Positions 27,390 to 35,991 of a stretch of 64,000 nt of DNA are shown here, piece by piece. Position numbers and translations under genes: made by a program. Position 1 is the stretch's first letter. Every line of letters begins with the position of its first letter. Where the stretch lies: assembly GCA_934636105.1 (NCBI GenBank), contig CAKTZR010000019.1, forward strand, positions 1 to 64,000, read 5' to 3'. The notes beneath the pieces are model-generated. The model had not been told where the DNA came from. It did no database searches and was given only the letters and a program-made list of their open reading frames with translations. Origin of the DNA: an uncultured Clostridia bacterium. GTDB lineage: Bacteria > Bacillota > Clostridia > Christensenellales > Aristaeellaceae.

Positions 27390-28088
27390 TTATTGGAAGA
27401 CCTGCTGCGCAGGCTCGTCGGGCGTTGCCTGCCCGATCGCCTCATCCGCGCCCTGCAGCCTTTCCAGCATCAATCCGATCAGCGTCGCCGCACTGTCCGC
27501 GTTTTTGCTGTACATCGGGATGCACAGCAGGCTGTTCTTCGGGTCGTTACCGTATTTCGAAAGCCCGGTCAGCGTATCCGCCGGAATGGCGTAAACCGCC
27601 GTCGTACCGTCGCCGCTGTCCAGCATGCCCTTGGTCAGGTCAAGGCCGTCCGCGTCGATCACGCCGCTTTCCAGATACGGCGTCAGATCGACCAGCGACT
27701 CCGCCGCGCCGTCGGACGCAATTTTCAGCAGTTCGTCCCGCGTAATCAGGAACAAATCGCCCTGCTGCGCCGCGACATAGGTGGAAAACTGCATCGGCGC
27801 ATAGATGTTGCTGCTGTCCGTCAGGTTGATGTTGATGATGGTCAGTTTCTCCTGCTCCGGCTTCTTTTCCTGAAGCAGCGGCCAGAAATCCGCCTGCATC
27901 GTCTCCGAATCGACATAGCTGTTGAGCACGTAAAGCTCCACTTTTTTGTCATCCGGCGGGCGGTATTCCGTCACCGCAAACACGACGCTCACCAGCATCG
28001 CGCTGATGGCCGCCGCCAAAGCATATTTCCACCAGCTGTATGCAAAGTGGTTTTTGAGCCTTTTTTTCGTCAATCGCTGATTCGCCAT
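27390..28088 (-). CDS. Membrane-anchored extracytoplasmic protein of unknown function
   Basis: 232 residues. A basic cytoplasmic start (MANQRLTKKRLKNHF) precedes one membrane segment (about 22-43), and the rest should lie outside the cell. The outer part contains alternating strands and helices (VELYVLNSYVDSETMQADFW, LFLITRDELLKIA, LVDLTPYLESGV) that recall half of a solute-binding fold, but I do not recognise a family. No catalytic motif is seen. It lies alone between nrdD and the decayed kinase, with its own terminator. The decayed kinase also carries a binding-protein-like region, so a past functional link is possible but unproven. Confidence 0.7.
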   Translation of the reverse strand: MANQRLTKKRLKNHFAYSWWKYALAAAISAMLVSVVFAVTEYRPPDDKKVELYVLNSYVDSETMQADFWPLLQEKKPEQEKLTIININLTDSSNIYAPMQFSTYVAAQQGDLFLITRDELLKIASDGAAESLVDLTPYLESGVIDADGLDLTKGMLDSGDGTTAVYAIPADTLTGLSKYGNDPKNSLLCIPMYSKNADSAATLIGLMLERLQGADEAIGQATPDEPAQQVFQ

Positions 28089-28241
28089 ACGTCCTCCGCG
28101 TACATGTTCTACGGCTTATGATACACCCGAAGCCGCGAATTTGCAACCCGGATTTGCGGCGCGTCAGTCGTTTTCAATGCTTAATTATCATTCACCGCCC
28201 CGCGGCGAAAACCATGTTATTTCTGCCCGGAATTTTTCCCT

Positions 28242-29928
28242 TTACCCCCCACGGAAAGAGGCGATCACGGCCTTGAGCTTGCCCATATCCAGCGGCTTGG
28301 AGATATGGCCGTTCATGCCCGCATCCAGCGAGTGCTGAATGTCTTCGGAAAAGGCGTTGGCGGTCATGGCGAAAATCGGAATGGTTTTGCCCAGCGGGTT
28401 TTGGCTGTTTCGAATGGTGCGGGGGCCGTGTAGCCATCCATCACCGGCATCTGTTCATCCATCAGGATCATGTCATACTGTCCCGGTTCGGCGCGCTCAA
28501 ATTCTTCGACGACCTTCTGCCCGTTTTCGCAGATGGTGCAGGTCGCACCCTCCATGTGCAGCAGTTCTTCAAGGATTTCGGCATTCAGCGCGTTGTCCTC
28601 CGCACAGAGGAATTTCACGCCTGCCAGCGAGATGTTCTCCTCCTGTGCGGCTCGGCCGTCCCGCTCGTCCGCGCTCTGCGTCGGCGATTTGCAGCGTCAA
28701 TTCAACCTCGAACGTGCTGCCCTTTCCCTGCTCGCTCTCCATGCGGATCGTGCCGCCCTTTGGCGTATATTTCACCGCGTTGGAGAGAATGTTGCTGAGG
28801 ATTTGCAGCAGGCGGATGTTGTCGCCGACGACCCACGGATAAGCGAATTTCGGCGCAGAAATGGTGAAGTTTTGATGGCGCTCGTTGGTCTGCTGACGGA
28901 ACGCTATTTCAAGCTGATCGAGCATTTCTTCGAGGTTAAACTCGTCGTTGGTGATCCAGTCCGTCGGCAGGAAGATCGTGATATCCTCCTCCGTCATGTC
29001 GCCGATGAGAATGCGGCCGTTCGCACCGTATCCGTCTTCCAGATTGGAGAGCACCTCCGGCTGATAGATGTTGTAGGAAATCAGCGCCGCATCCGCGCCC
29101 GTCGCCTCCATAAACATCTGGCCGCACAGCTGCGCCGCCTGCTCGGTGGTCAGCTCCTCGGTCACGGTCGTATAAATCGTCGAGCCATGTGCCAGCTTCT
29201 TCTGCTGCAAATCGTCGAGCACATTCAGCGCGTCCTCTCCGGTGATGTCGCCCGCCACCCATTCGCGAATCGTATCGCCAAAGGGCGCGAGGTAATCCTC
29301 CCATCCGCCGTAAATCAGCGGCGCGGTATAGCCCTCGTTAATCAGCTTCACGGCTTCCGTATAGGGCGAATCCTCCGGCAGTTTGAAATTCTTGATCGTA
29401 CACATTATGGAATCAGCATATACTGATCGCCGCTTCCAGCGCAGGGATGGTCTCGTCGCGAAGCTGCGCAAAGCTGGTCGGCACGGTCAGTCCGTTGCGC
29501 TCCAGCAGGCTCTTGTTGCAGCCGATGCCCAGAATGTTGTAATCATACGGCAGCAGATAAATGCCGCCATCCACATCATATTCATTCAGGCGCACCTGGT
29601 TATAGCGCTCCGTAACCTCGTATTAGGAGAGGTCAACCAGATGTTCCTTTTGCAGCTCACCGTCCCACAGCTGCGTCGTGCAGTAGATATCCGGCATGCT
29701 TCCGGTGACGATCTGCTTTTTCATATAGGCGCTCATGTTGCGCCCCTTGTAGGCCTCGATCTCGATGTTGATTTCCGGGTAGGTTTCATGCACCAGCTCG
29801 ATGAGCTTGGTGTAATCCCGGTTCGCGTCGATAATGGTGATCGGCTCGTGCGCCTGCTCCGCCAGCGCGAACCCCGGCACCGCCGCAACCGCCGCCAAAA
29901 TCAGCGACGCAAAAAGTCTCTTTTTCAT
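28242..29928 (-). pseudogene. Hybrid sensor histidine kinase with extracellular binding domain, heavily decayed
   Basis: Starting at 29928, a signal peptide (MKKRLFASLILAAVAAVPGF) and a binding-protein-like domain run until an in-frame TAA at 29623-29625. The frame continues (YEVTERYNQVRLNEYDVDGG) to another stop near 29413. A frameshift follows, then a second extracellular region (GADAALISYNIYQPEVLSNL). Its end is joined directly to ATPase-domain sequence (FNLEEMLDQL, ILSNILSNAVKYTPKGGTIR), so the membrane, PAS and phosphoacceptor parts are missing. The ATPase G-boxes are also missing: KGGTIR joins straight to MESEQGKGSTF. A receiver domain (MILMDEQMPVMDG) follows after another shift and ends IFAMTANAFSEDIQHSLDAG, then KPLDMGKLKAVI. 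At least three breaks and two or three internal deletions make it nonfunctional. Confidence 0.88.
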
Positions 29929-30068
29929 ACGCTTAAACTCCCCTTCCGGAAACCAATCATTTGTGTCATGCGTCCAAAATGTACGTATAGTTTTATTATA
30001 CACATTTTTACGCCGAGGGCTACCCCCCCACCCGCAAAAAAAGAGGAGAACAAAGGCAAAACCGCAAG

Positions 30069-30118
30069 TAAAAGCAAACCGCCGGTCAGTTGGCCCTGAT
30101 CGGCGGTACTTCGCTTTT
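30069..30118. repeat. Orphan terminator-like hairpin, partner of 31108-31158
   Basis: ACCGCCGGTCAG pairs with CTGATCGGCGGT, framed by AAAAGC and GCTTTT. It lies between two divergent genes, where neither transcript needs a terminator. Sequence and framing match the hairpin behind the methyltransferase gene. Confidence 0.75.
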
Positions 30119-30241
30119 CACTCAAATATAAGCGGAGACAACCGCTTCGAAACGGCTCCCCGTCTGCTCATCTTATATCCCACATTCAGCTTTGCATCAA
30201 GGTGCGGAGCTGTTTTTTCTTTTAAGCCCCGCATTTTCTCC

Positions 30242-30270
30242 TTGAAATTTCCATCGCTTCACGCTACAAT
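30242..30270 (+). promoter_or_regulatory. Promoter of the methyltransferase gene
   Basis: TTGAAA (30242-30247), a 17-base spacer and TACAAT (30265-30270), about 48 bases before the chosen start codon. Confidence 0.72.
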
Positions 30271-30317
30271 AGAAGCATAAATTAGTCTATCCTAACTTCA
30301 AAGAAGGAATGACAGCC

Positions 30318-31103
30318 ATGAGCGAAACCATCACCCTCTCCGGCGTGCCGGAAACCATGCTGCAAACCCTGTATGCCCGCGCCAAGGAAACGAAAACGCG
30401 CCGCGCCATCGTGGATGACAAGGCTGTTGACGTACTGAGCAGGCTGAATTACGATTTTTCGCTGGCGGATCGGGACAGCGCCATGCACAACGGCGTAATC
30501 GCCCGCACCATCGTGCTCGACCGTCTGACGCAGGACTATCTGGCGCAGCATCCCGGCGCAGTCGTCGTCAATATCGCCTGTGGACTGGATACGCGCTGCT
30601 ACCGCATGACAAATTATGCGCACTGGTATAACCTCGATCTGCCGGAGACCATCGCCGTCCGTCAAAAACTTCTGCCGGAACAGGGCGATATTTCGCAGAT
30701 CGCCATGTCCGCCATGGAGAATTGGGGCAGCCGGATTGCGCCGACTGACGCGCCCGTTCTGGTCATCATTGAGGGACTGACCATGTATTTGAGCGAAGCG
30801 GATGTGCGGCAGATTTTCGCGGTCATTTCCGGCCGCTTCGCCCACGCTGCCGTGTTTGTCGAAATCATGAGCCCGATGGTCGTCAAGCGCGTCAAGGAAA
30901 AATCCATCGAGGGCAGCCACGCCAAATTCACCTGGGGCGTGAAGGACGGAAAAGCGCTGGCCGAAAAGCTCCCGGATTTCCGCTTTGTTGCCGAACACAG
31001 CCTGACGGAGGGTATGGCCGAGTTTTCGCCGATTTACCGCCTGATCGATAAAATACCCGCCGCGCGTGAGATTTCCAATCGGATTATTGTGCTGGAAAAA
31101 TGA
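30318..31103 (+). CDS. Class I SAM-dependent methyltransferase, leucine carboxyl methyltransferase-like
   Basis: 261 residues. The N-terminal part (RAIVDDKAVDVLSRLNYDFS) and the core AVVVNIACGLDTRCYRM, NLDLPETIAVRQKLLPEQG and APVLVIIEGLTMYL match the LCM/YktD-like methyltransferase family (PF04072). In bacteria such proteins methylate small molecules, often polyketide-like compounds, and the substrate is rarely known. The ATG at 30318 is preferred because AAGGA is 9 bases upstream; the ATG at 30309 is too close. It faces an AraC-controlled ABC exporter pair in convergent orientation, so it may modify the exported compound, but no biosynthetic genes are nearby. Confidence 0.85.
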   Translation: MSETITLSGVPETMLQTLYARAKETKTRRAIVDDKAVDVLSRLNYDFSLADRDSAMHNGVIARTIVLDRLTQDYLAQHPGAVVVNIACGLDTRCYRMTNYAHWYNLDLPETIAVRQKLLPEQGDISQIAMSAMENWGSRIAPTDAPVLVIIEGLTMYLSEADVRQIFAVISGRFAHAAVFVEIMSPMVVKRVKEKSIEGSHAKFTWGVKDGKALAEKLPDFRFVAEHSLTEGMAEFSPIYRLIDKIPAAREISNRIIVLEK

Positions 31104-31107
31104 TGAT

Positions 31108-31158
31108 AAAAGCGTACCGCCGGTCAGCATCCCTTCTGACCGGCGGTACTTTGCTTTT
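31108..31158. terminator. Bidirectional terminator between methyltransferase and ABC exporter genes
   Basis: GTACCGCCGGTCAG and CTGACCGGCGGTAC form a perfect 14-bp stem with AAAAGC and GCTTTT flanks. It serves both convergent transcripts, and its edge overlaps the exporter stop codon. A near copy lies at 30069-30118. Confidence 0.88.
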
Positions 31159-32908
31159 ATTCTCCAATCTTCCACCCTTCCGCCTGCCTGCGAATCTCCA
31201 CAAACCGGCGGTATTTGCCCTCCTGGCTGACGAGCTGCGCATGCGTGCCCTGCTGAACGACGCGGCCATCGTCAAGCACCAAAATCTGGTCGGCGTTTTC
31301 AATCGTCGCCAGCCTGTGCGCAATGGTGATGATGGTCTTGCCGCGCGTCAGTTCGGAAATGGCCTGCTGAATCAGGTGCTCGTTTTCCGGGTCGATGCTG
31401 GCCGTAGCCTCGTCCAGAATGATGATGGGCGCATTTTTGAGAATGGCGCGCGCGATGGAAATGCGCTGGCGCTCGCCGCCGGAGAGCGTTCCGCCGCCCT
31501 CGCCGACGACGGTATCATAGCCGTTCGGAAGCGCCATGATGAAGTCATGGCAGCGCGCTTTTTTCGCCGCCGCAATCATTTCTTTCTCGGTCGCATCCGG
31601 CTTGCCGAACAGAATGTTGGCGCGAATGGTATCGTTGAACAGATACACATTCTGAAACACCATCGAGATGTTTTTGAGCAGGCTGTCGCAGGTCATCTCC
31701 TTCAAGTCATGCCCGCCGACGGTGATGCTACCGCTCTGCGGATCATAAAACCGCGCCAGCAGGCTGCAAATCGTCGTCTTGCCCGAACCGCTCGGGCCGA
31801 CGATGGCAGTGGAAGTCCTTTCCGGAATGGTGAAGCTCACATCCTTGAGCACCTGCCGGGCGTCATAGCCGAAATTCACATGTTTCAATTCGATATCAAA
31901 ATGCTCCAGCGGGATATCCTTCCCATCCGCATCGATGAAGTGTTCACCCTTAAGCGCGTCGAGCTGATCCATCGCGTCGTCAATCACGCCAAGCGTATGG
32001 GCGCTGTCGCTGATGGGTTCAAGGCTGGCAAAGATGCTGAACGAGAAGAACACAAACATCAGCATCATCGAAAAAGACATCTCGCCGCGCAGGCCCTGCG
32101 TCGCCGCCGCAAAGGCCAGCCCGACCGAGCCGCACTTGAGCGCGAGCAGATGCAGCGCATTGGCCGGAACATAGCCCCACTCGATCTTAAGGTGAATGGC
32201 TTTGCTGTCGCGCACGGCTTTCGTCACGGAATCCATCGCCGCGCCGCTCTTGCCGAAGGACTTGACCACCGCCAGCCCGCGCGCATATTCCAGCACGGCG
32301 CCGGTCATATCCCGGTTGGCCTGCGCTTCCACCGGGGAATTGACGCGGCTGTAATGCGAAATCACCAGCATGAAGCACAGGGACAGCGCCGCCGCGCCCA
32401 GCGCAATCAGCGCCGTGACCGGGCTGCACACAGCCAGCCCTGCAAAGATCACCAGAAAGTTGAGGTAACCGCCGACAAAGTTATCGATCATGCGGATGCC
32501 CATGCCCTCCAGCGTGGACAGGCCGGTGGTGATGGAGTTCAAAATGTTGCCCGTGCTGACCTGCTGAAAATAGCCCAGCGACACGCGCTTGAGCGCGTCG
32601 CCCACGGCCAAACGGTCGCGCGCGGTGAGCTGATAGCCAATCGGCTCCTGCAGCCTGGCGCGGAGATAGTCGAACAGGAACCGAAGCAGCACCAGCGCGA
32701 TTTGCAGCACGATGACCTTCCAAATCCACGAGCGATCAAACGCCGCGCCGCCGTTTTGGCTTTCGATCAGCAGCCCGACGGTATAGGCCGCCAGCGCCAG
32801 CGGGAGCGCCGCAAAGATGTGCGAAAAGAAAGTCATCACGAAGCCGAGATAGAGCTTTCCTTTGAATTCGCCGCACCAGTCGATGATGCGTTTCACCGTT
32901 TTGAACAT
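31157..32908 (-). CDS. ABC exporter half-transporter (membrane + ATPase), subunit 2
   Basis: 583 residues. Six membrane segments (about residues 15-320) are fused to a nucleotide-binding domain with Walker A GPSGSGKTT, signature LSGGERQRISIARAI and Walker B IIILDEATASIDPENE; the switch His is in IITIAHRLATI. AGGAGGG precedes the ATG. It lies 3 bases behind a second half-transporter, and together they would form a heterodimeric exporter. The AraC-ABC-ABC order resembles YbtA-YbtP-YbtQ systems, but in Clostridia such pairs more often export peptides or drugs. Direction and cargo are inferred from family only. Confidence 0.92.
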   Translation of the reverse strand: MFKTVKRIIDWCGEFKGKLYLGFVMTFFSHIFAALPLALAAYTVGLLIESQNGGAAFDRSWIWKVIVLQIALVLLRFLFDYLRARLQEPIGYQLTARDRLAVGDALKRVSLGYFQQVSTGNILNSITTGLSTLEGMGIRMIDNFVGGYLNFLVIFAGLAVCSPVTALIALGAAALSLCFMLVISHYSRVNSPVEAQANRDMTGAVLEYARGLAVVKSFGKSGAAMDSVTKAVRDSKAIHLKIEWGYVPANALHLLALKCGSVGLAFAAATQGLRGEMSFSMMLMFVFFSFSIFASLEPISDSAHTLGVIDDAMDQLDALKGEHFIDADGKDIPLEHFDIELKHVNFGYDARQVLKDVSFTIPERTSTAIVGPSGSGKTTICSLLARFYDPQSGSITVGGHDLKEMTCDSLLKNISMVFQNVYLFNDTIRANILFGKPDATEKEMIAAAKKARCHDFIMALPNGYDTVVGEGGGTLSGGERQRISIARAILKNAPIIILDEATASIDPENEHLIQQAISELTRGKTIITIAHRLATIENADQILVLDDGRVVQQGTHAQLVSQEGKYRRFVEIRRQAEGWKIGE

Positions 32909-32911
32909 CGC

Positions 32912-34684
32912 TTAGCCCTCCTTCGCTTCGGCGGAAACCGCCCAGCTTTTCGCGCCGATGTGCGCCTGCCACATATCCTGATAGAGCGGGCAGGTTTCAA
33001 GCAGCTCGTCCTGCCTGCCCTGCGCCAGAATCGCGCCGTTCTTGAGCACGACGATGTTATCCGCGCTGCGGATGGTGGAAAGCCTGTGCGCAATCACCAG
33101 CAGCGTCTTGCCCTTCGTCAGCGCCGCAATGCTTTGCTGAATCTTATCCTCGTTTTCGGGATCGGTGAACGCGGTCGCTTCATCCAGAATGACGATGGGC
33201 GCGTTTTTGAGCATCATCCTTGCGATGGCGATGCGCTGCTTTTCGCCGCCGGAAAGGCGTTTACCTGCTTCGCCCGCCGGGGTGTCGTAACCCTGCGGCA
33301 GCTTGGCGATAAATTCCTCGCACTGAGCCGCACGCGCCGCCGCCTTCACCTCGTCATCCGTCGCGTTCGGATTGCCCAGCCGAATATTTTCCAGCAGCGA
33401 ACAGCGGAAAAGGAAGTTATCCTGCGTCACAAAGCTCACCAATTCGGAAAGCTGGTCAAGCGGCATATCCTTCACGTTCACGCCGCCGATGGCGATTGTC
33501 CCGTCGCTCACATCCCAAAACCGCGCGATGAGCTTCGCCACGGTGGATTTGCCGCCGCCGGAAGGGCCGACCAGCGCGGTGAAACTGCCTGCCGGGAGCT
33601 TCAAATCCACGCCATGCAGCACCTCGTCCTCCGCCTTCCCCGTGTAGGAGAAACGAACGCCCTTCAATTCCACGTCGGCGGATTTGACCTCGGCGCGCTG
33701 CGCAGGTTCCGGCAGGGACGGCATATCCAGAAATTCCTCCAGGCTCTCGACCGTACACTTGACCTGCCGCATGTTTTCGGAAAAGACCTCCAGCTTCGCC
33801 AGCGAACCGACCATCGACATGGAGAGCATCACCGCCAGCGCGGCTTCCGGCGCGGCGATTTTTCCGCTGCCGGCCAGCGCCAGCGCGACCGGAAGCGTGC
33901 CGATCAGCGTGGAGGGAAAGAGCGCAAAGCTGAGTTTCATCGTCACAAACGTGCTGGTCAGCCACTTAACCACGAACGTGCGGAAATCGGTGATCGCCGC
34001 GGCGTATTTTTCATAGCTCACGCCCGCGCGGCCGAACGCCTTGATGACCTCGATGCCCTCGATGTATTCCACGATCGTGCTGTTCATATAGCTGCTGGAT
34101 TTGTCGTACTGATTGAAGCTCTCGCCGCTGATCTTGAACGTCAGCCCCATGCAGATCAGCGACAGCGGGAACGTCACCAGCGAAGCCAGCGCCAGCCGCC
34201 AATCGATCATCAGCAGCGCCGCAATGCTGACGACGGGCAGCACGATGTGGCCCGCGCCCTCCGGGATCATATGCGCCAGCGGCGGCTCAAGGTTTTCGAT
34301 TTTATCCACCATCATGCCCTTGATTTCGCCGATGCTGTGCCCCTCCACATCGCCCAGCGGCGCATGCAGAAATCTGTCCGCCAGCCGCAGGCGAAGCGCT
34401 TCCAGAATCGTATACGCCATCGAATGCGAAATGCCCGTAGACAGGCTGAACAGCAGGATTTTCACCGCGTAAACCGCCAGAGACAATCCGCACCACATCG
34501 CTATGCCCTCCGCCGTGGCTTCGCCCGCCGCGAACAGGCCGATCAGGCGATACATGCAGTAAAACGGCACAAGCCCCGCCGCCACACTCAATACGGAAAG
34601 CATGACGGAAAGCGCCATTCGCTTTTTCTCCCCCTCCGCATAGGCGAAAAGCGACTGCATCCAGCTCTTTTTTTCGTTTTTCAT
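32912..34684 (-). CDS. ABC exporter half-transporter (membrane + ATPase), subunit 1
   Basis: 590 residues. An N-terminal six-segment membrane domain (about 20-310) is followed by an ATPase with Walker A GPSGGGKSTVAK, signature LSGGEKQRIAIARMM and Walker B IVILDEATAFTDPENE. The residue after the catalytic Glu region and the switch His (VIAHRLSTI) are both conserved, so both sites of the presumed heterodimer could hydrolyse ATP. It starts 5 bases after the AraC regulator gene and precedes its partner subunit, forming a tight three-gene operon. Confidence 0.92.
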   Translation of the reverse strand: MKNEKKSWMQSLFAYAEGEKKRMALSVMLSVLSVAAGLVPFYCMYRLIGLFAAGEATAEGIAMWCGLSLAVYAVKILLFSLSTGISHSMAYTILEALRLRLADRFLHAPLGDVEGHSIGEIKGMMVDKIENLEPPLAHMIPEGAGHIVLPVVSIAALLMIDWRLALASLVTFPLSLICMGLTFKISGESFNQYDKSSSYMNSTIVEYIEGIEVIKAFGRAGVSYEKYAAAITDFRTFVVKWLTSTFVTMKLSFALFPSTLIGTLPVALALAGSGKIAAPEAALAVMLSMSMVGSLAKLEVFSENMRQVKCTVESLEEFLDMPSLPEPAQRAEVKSADVELKGVRFSYTGKAEDEVLHGVDLKLPAGSFTALVGPSGGGKSTVAKLIARFWDVSDGTIAIGGVNVKDMPLDQLSELVSFVTQDNFLFRCSLLENIRLGNPNATDDEVKAAARAAQCEEFIAKLPQGYDTPAGEAGKRLSGGEKQRIAIARMMLKNAPIVILDEATAFTDPENEDKIQQSIAALTKGKTLLVIAHRLSTIRSADNIVVLKNGAILAQGRQDELLETCPLYQDMWQAHIGAKSWAVSAEAKEG

Positions 34685-34689
34685 GGCTT

Positions 34690-35655
34690 TTAACCCCTCT
34701 CCCTTCTGTATTCCGTCGGCGTCATCTGCATCGATCTTCTAAACGCCGCCGTGAATTTTCCCGCGTTGTCATACCCCACCCGGCAGCCGATTTCCGCGAC
34801 GCTGGCCTTTCGGTCGCAGAGCAGCATTTCCGCCGCCAGATTCATGCGGTAATGCGTCAGCCATGTGCCGATGGCCTCGCCGTAAATCGAGCGGAAACAG
34901 GCTTTCATCTGCGTCATCGGGCAATCAAACCGCGCAGAAAGCGTTTCCTGCGTGAAATTTTCCGAAACATGCTCCACCAGAAACTGCTTGATGGCCTTGA
35001 TCTTTTCCACCTGCGACCGATAGAAATACGGCCTTTCCGTCTCCGATTGCGGCAGTTCCATTGCATATAAATCCAGCAGCAGCTCCAGAATCTTGATTTT
35101 GAAAAACGGAATGCGGATCGTTTCCGGTACGCGGTACATCTCGCCGAACACATGCTCCATCTGCTCCGCACCATGCAGCACTCGGGGATATCGCCCCAGT
35201 TGCCAGCGCTCCACGATGCGCTCCGGCGCGGCGGGAAAATCGCGAATCTCCTTCGGCAGAGATTCTCGCACCACGTCCAGATCAAACGCCACCGTCAGCC
35301 CGTGATAGTGGCAGGACGGAAAGACGAATGTGCCCGTGTGTGCCTGCCGCAGATCCAGCTTCATATCCCCCGCCGCCGTGTAAGCCACCCGGTTGTCATC
35401 CGCTGCGTATTCCATGCGTCCCTCGCGGCAATGGTCGATGGCCAGCAGGCGGCGGTCCGCCACATAGCTGCTCTCGTAATGCTCCATGTGGAAATCATTG
35501 AAGCTGAGCATCGCGCCCGGAAAGATTTCGTAGGCGGTCATCGTGCCGTCGCCGGTTTCGTTGCGAAACTGCCAGACCGAACAGCCGTCGCTCTGCGCCA
35601 GCAGCGCCGCGCCCTGATCCTGAAACTTTTTTGCGCCGATTGCCGTCTCCTTCAC
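34690..35655 (-). CDS. AraC-family transcriptional regulator
   Basis: 321 residues. A sensing N-terminal region (about 1-210) of no named family is followed by a C-terminal AraC double helix-turn-helix (about 222-318, FTQETLSARFDCPMTQMKACF, then SVAEIGCRVGYDNAGKFTAAF and MTPTEYRRERG). A GTG start at 35655 has AGGAGG 8 bases upstream. As first gene of the operon it probably controls its own transcript and the ABC exporter. Two spaced CCGATCGG/CCAATCGG words at 35726-35752 upstream are possible operators. Confidence 0.9.
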   Translation of the reverse strand: MKETAIGAKKFQDQGAALLAQSDGCSVWQFRNETGDGTMTAYEIFPGAMLSFNDFHMEHYESSYVADRRLLAIDHCREGRMEYAADDNRVAYTAAGDMKLDLRQAHTGTFVFPSCHYHGLTVAFDLDVVRESLPKEIRDFPAAPERIVERWQLGRYPRVLHGAEQMEHVFGEMYRVPETIRIPFFKIKILELLLDLYAMELPQSETERPYFYRSQVEKIKAIKQFLVEHVSENFTQETLSARFDCPMTQMKACFRSIYGEAIGTWLTHYRMNLAAEMLLCDRKASVAEIGCRVGYDNAGKFTAAFRRSMQMTPTEYRRERG

Positions 35656-35725
35656 GCCGTCGTCCTCCTGTTATTCTCATCTAACTGATAGGCAGTTTAT
35701 CATATTCGCCGCCGCTCTGTCTATA

Positions 35726-35752
35726 CCGATCGGACAGGGCTGCGCCAATCGG
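35726..35752. promoter_or_regulatory. Possible AraC operator words
   Basis: CCGATCGG (35726-35733) and CCAATCGG (35745-35752) have starts 19 bases apart, about two helical turns, upstream of the AraC-family gene. The spacing suits an AraC dimer, but there is no other support. Confidence 0.3.
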
Positions 35753-35770
35753 TCAACTTTGTTCCGATAC

Positions 35771-35797
35771 AAAAAATGCCCCCTCGTGTGAGGGGGG
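35771..35797 (-). terminator. Intrinsic terminator left behind a receiver-domain remnant
   Basis: On the minus strand CCCCCTC and GAGGGGG form a 7-bp stem with a four-base loop, followed by CATTTTTT. Confidence 0.75.
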
Positions 35798-35813
35798 AAT
35801 GAAGCTGTTCATT

Positions 35814-35893
35814 TCAAAATCGGTTCGAGCGTTCTTTGAATCTGTTCGCTGTCAATCGGCTTGGCGATATGCGCGTTCATGCCCATCAATTGG
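35814..35893 (-). pseudogene. C-terminal remnant of a response-regulator receiver domain
   Basis: The minus strand reads GMNAHIAKPIDSEQIQRTLE and then PILK before a stop, the last helix of a receiver domain with its conserved Lys-Pro, as found at the end of hybrid kinases. Nothing recognisable lies upstream, where lysS begins soon. Together with the retained terminator it marks a deleted hybrid kinase or regulator gene. Confidence 0.7.
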
Positions 35894-35991
35894 CGTAAAA
35901 TTGGCGTATGGCGTATTCTTTTCAAAATAAGAAAGCCCGACTTTTCCCGTCATCGAATCAGGAAAAATCAGGCTTTCAAATGATGTTAAAA

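Noticed and set aside
31100..34693. A plus-strand open frame of about 1200 codons opposite the ABC exporter genes
   Set aside because: Shadow of two clear ABC transporter genes with intact catalytic motifs.
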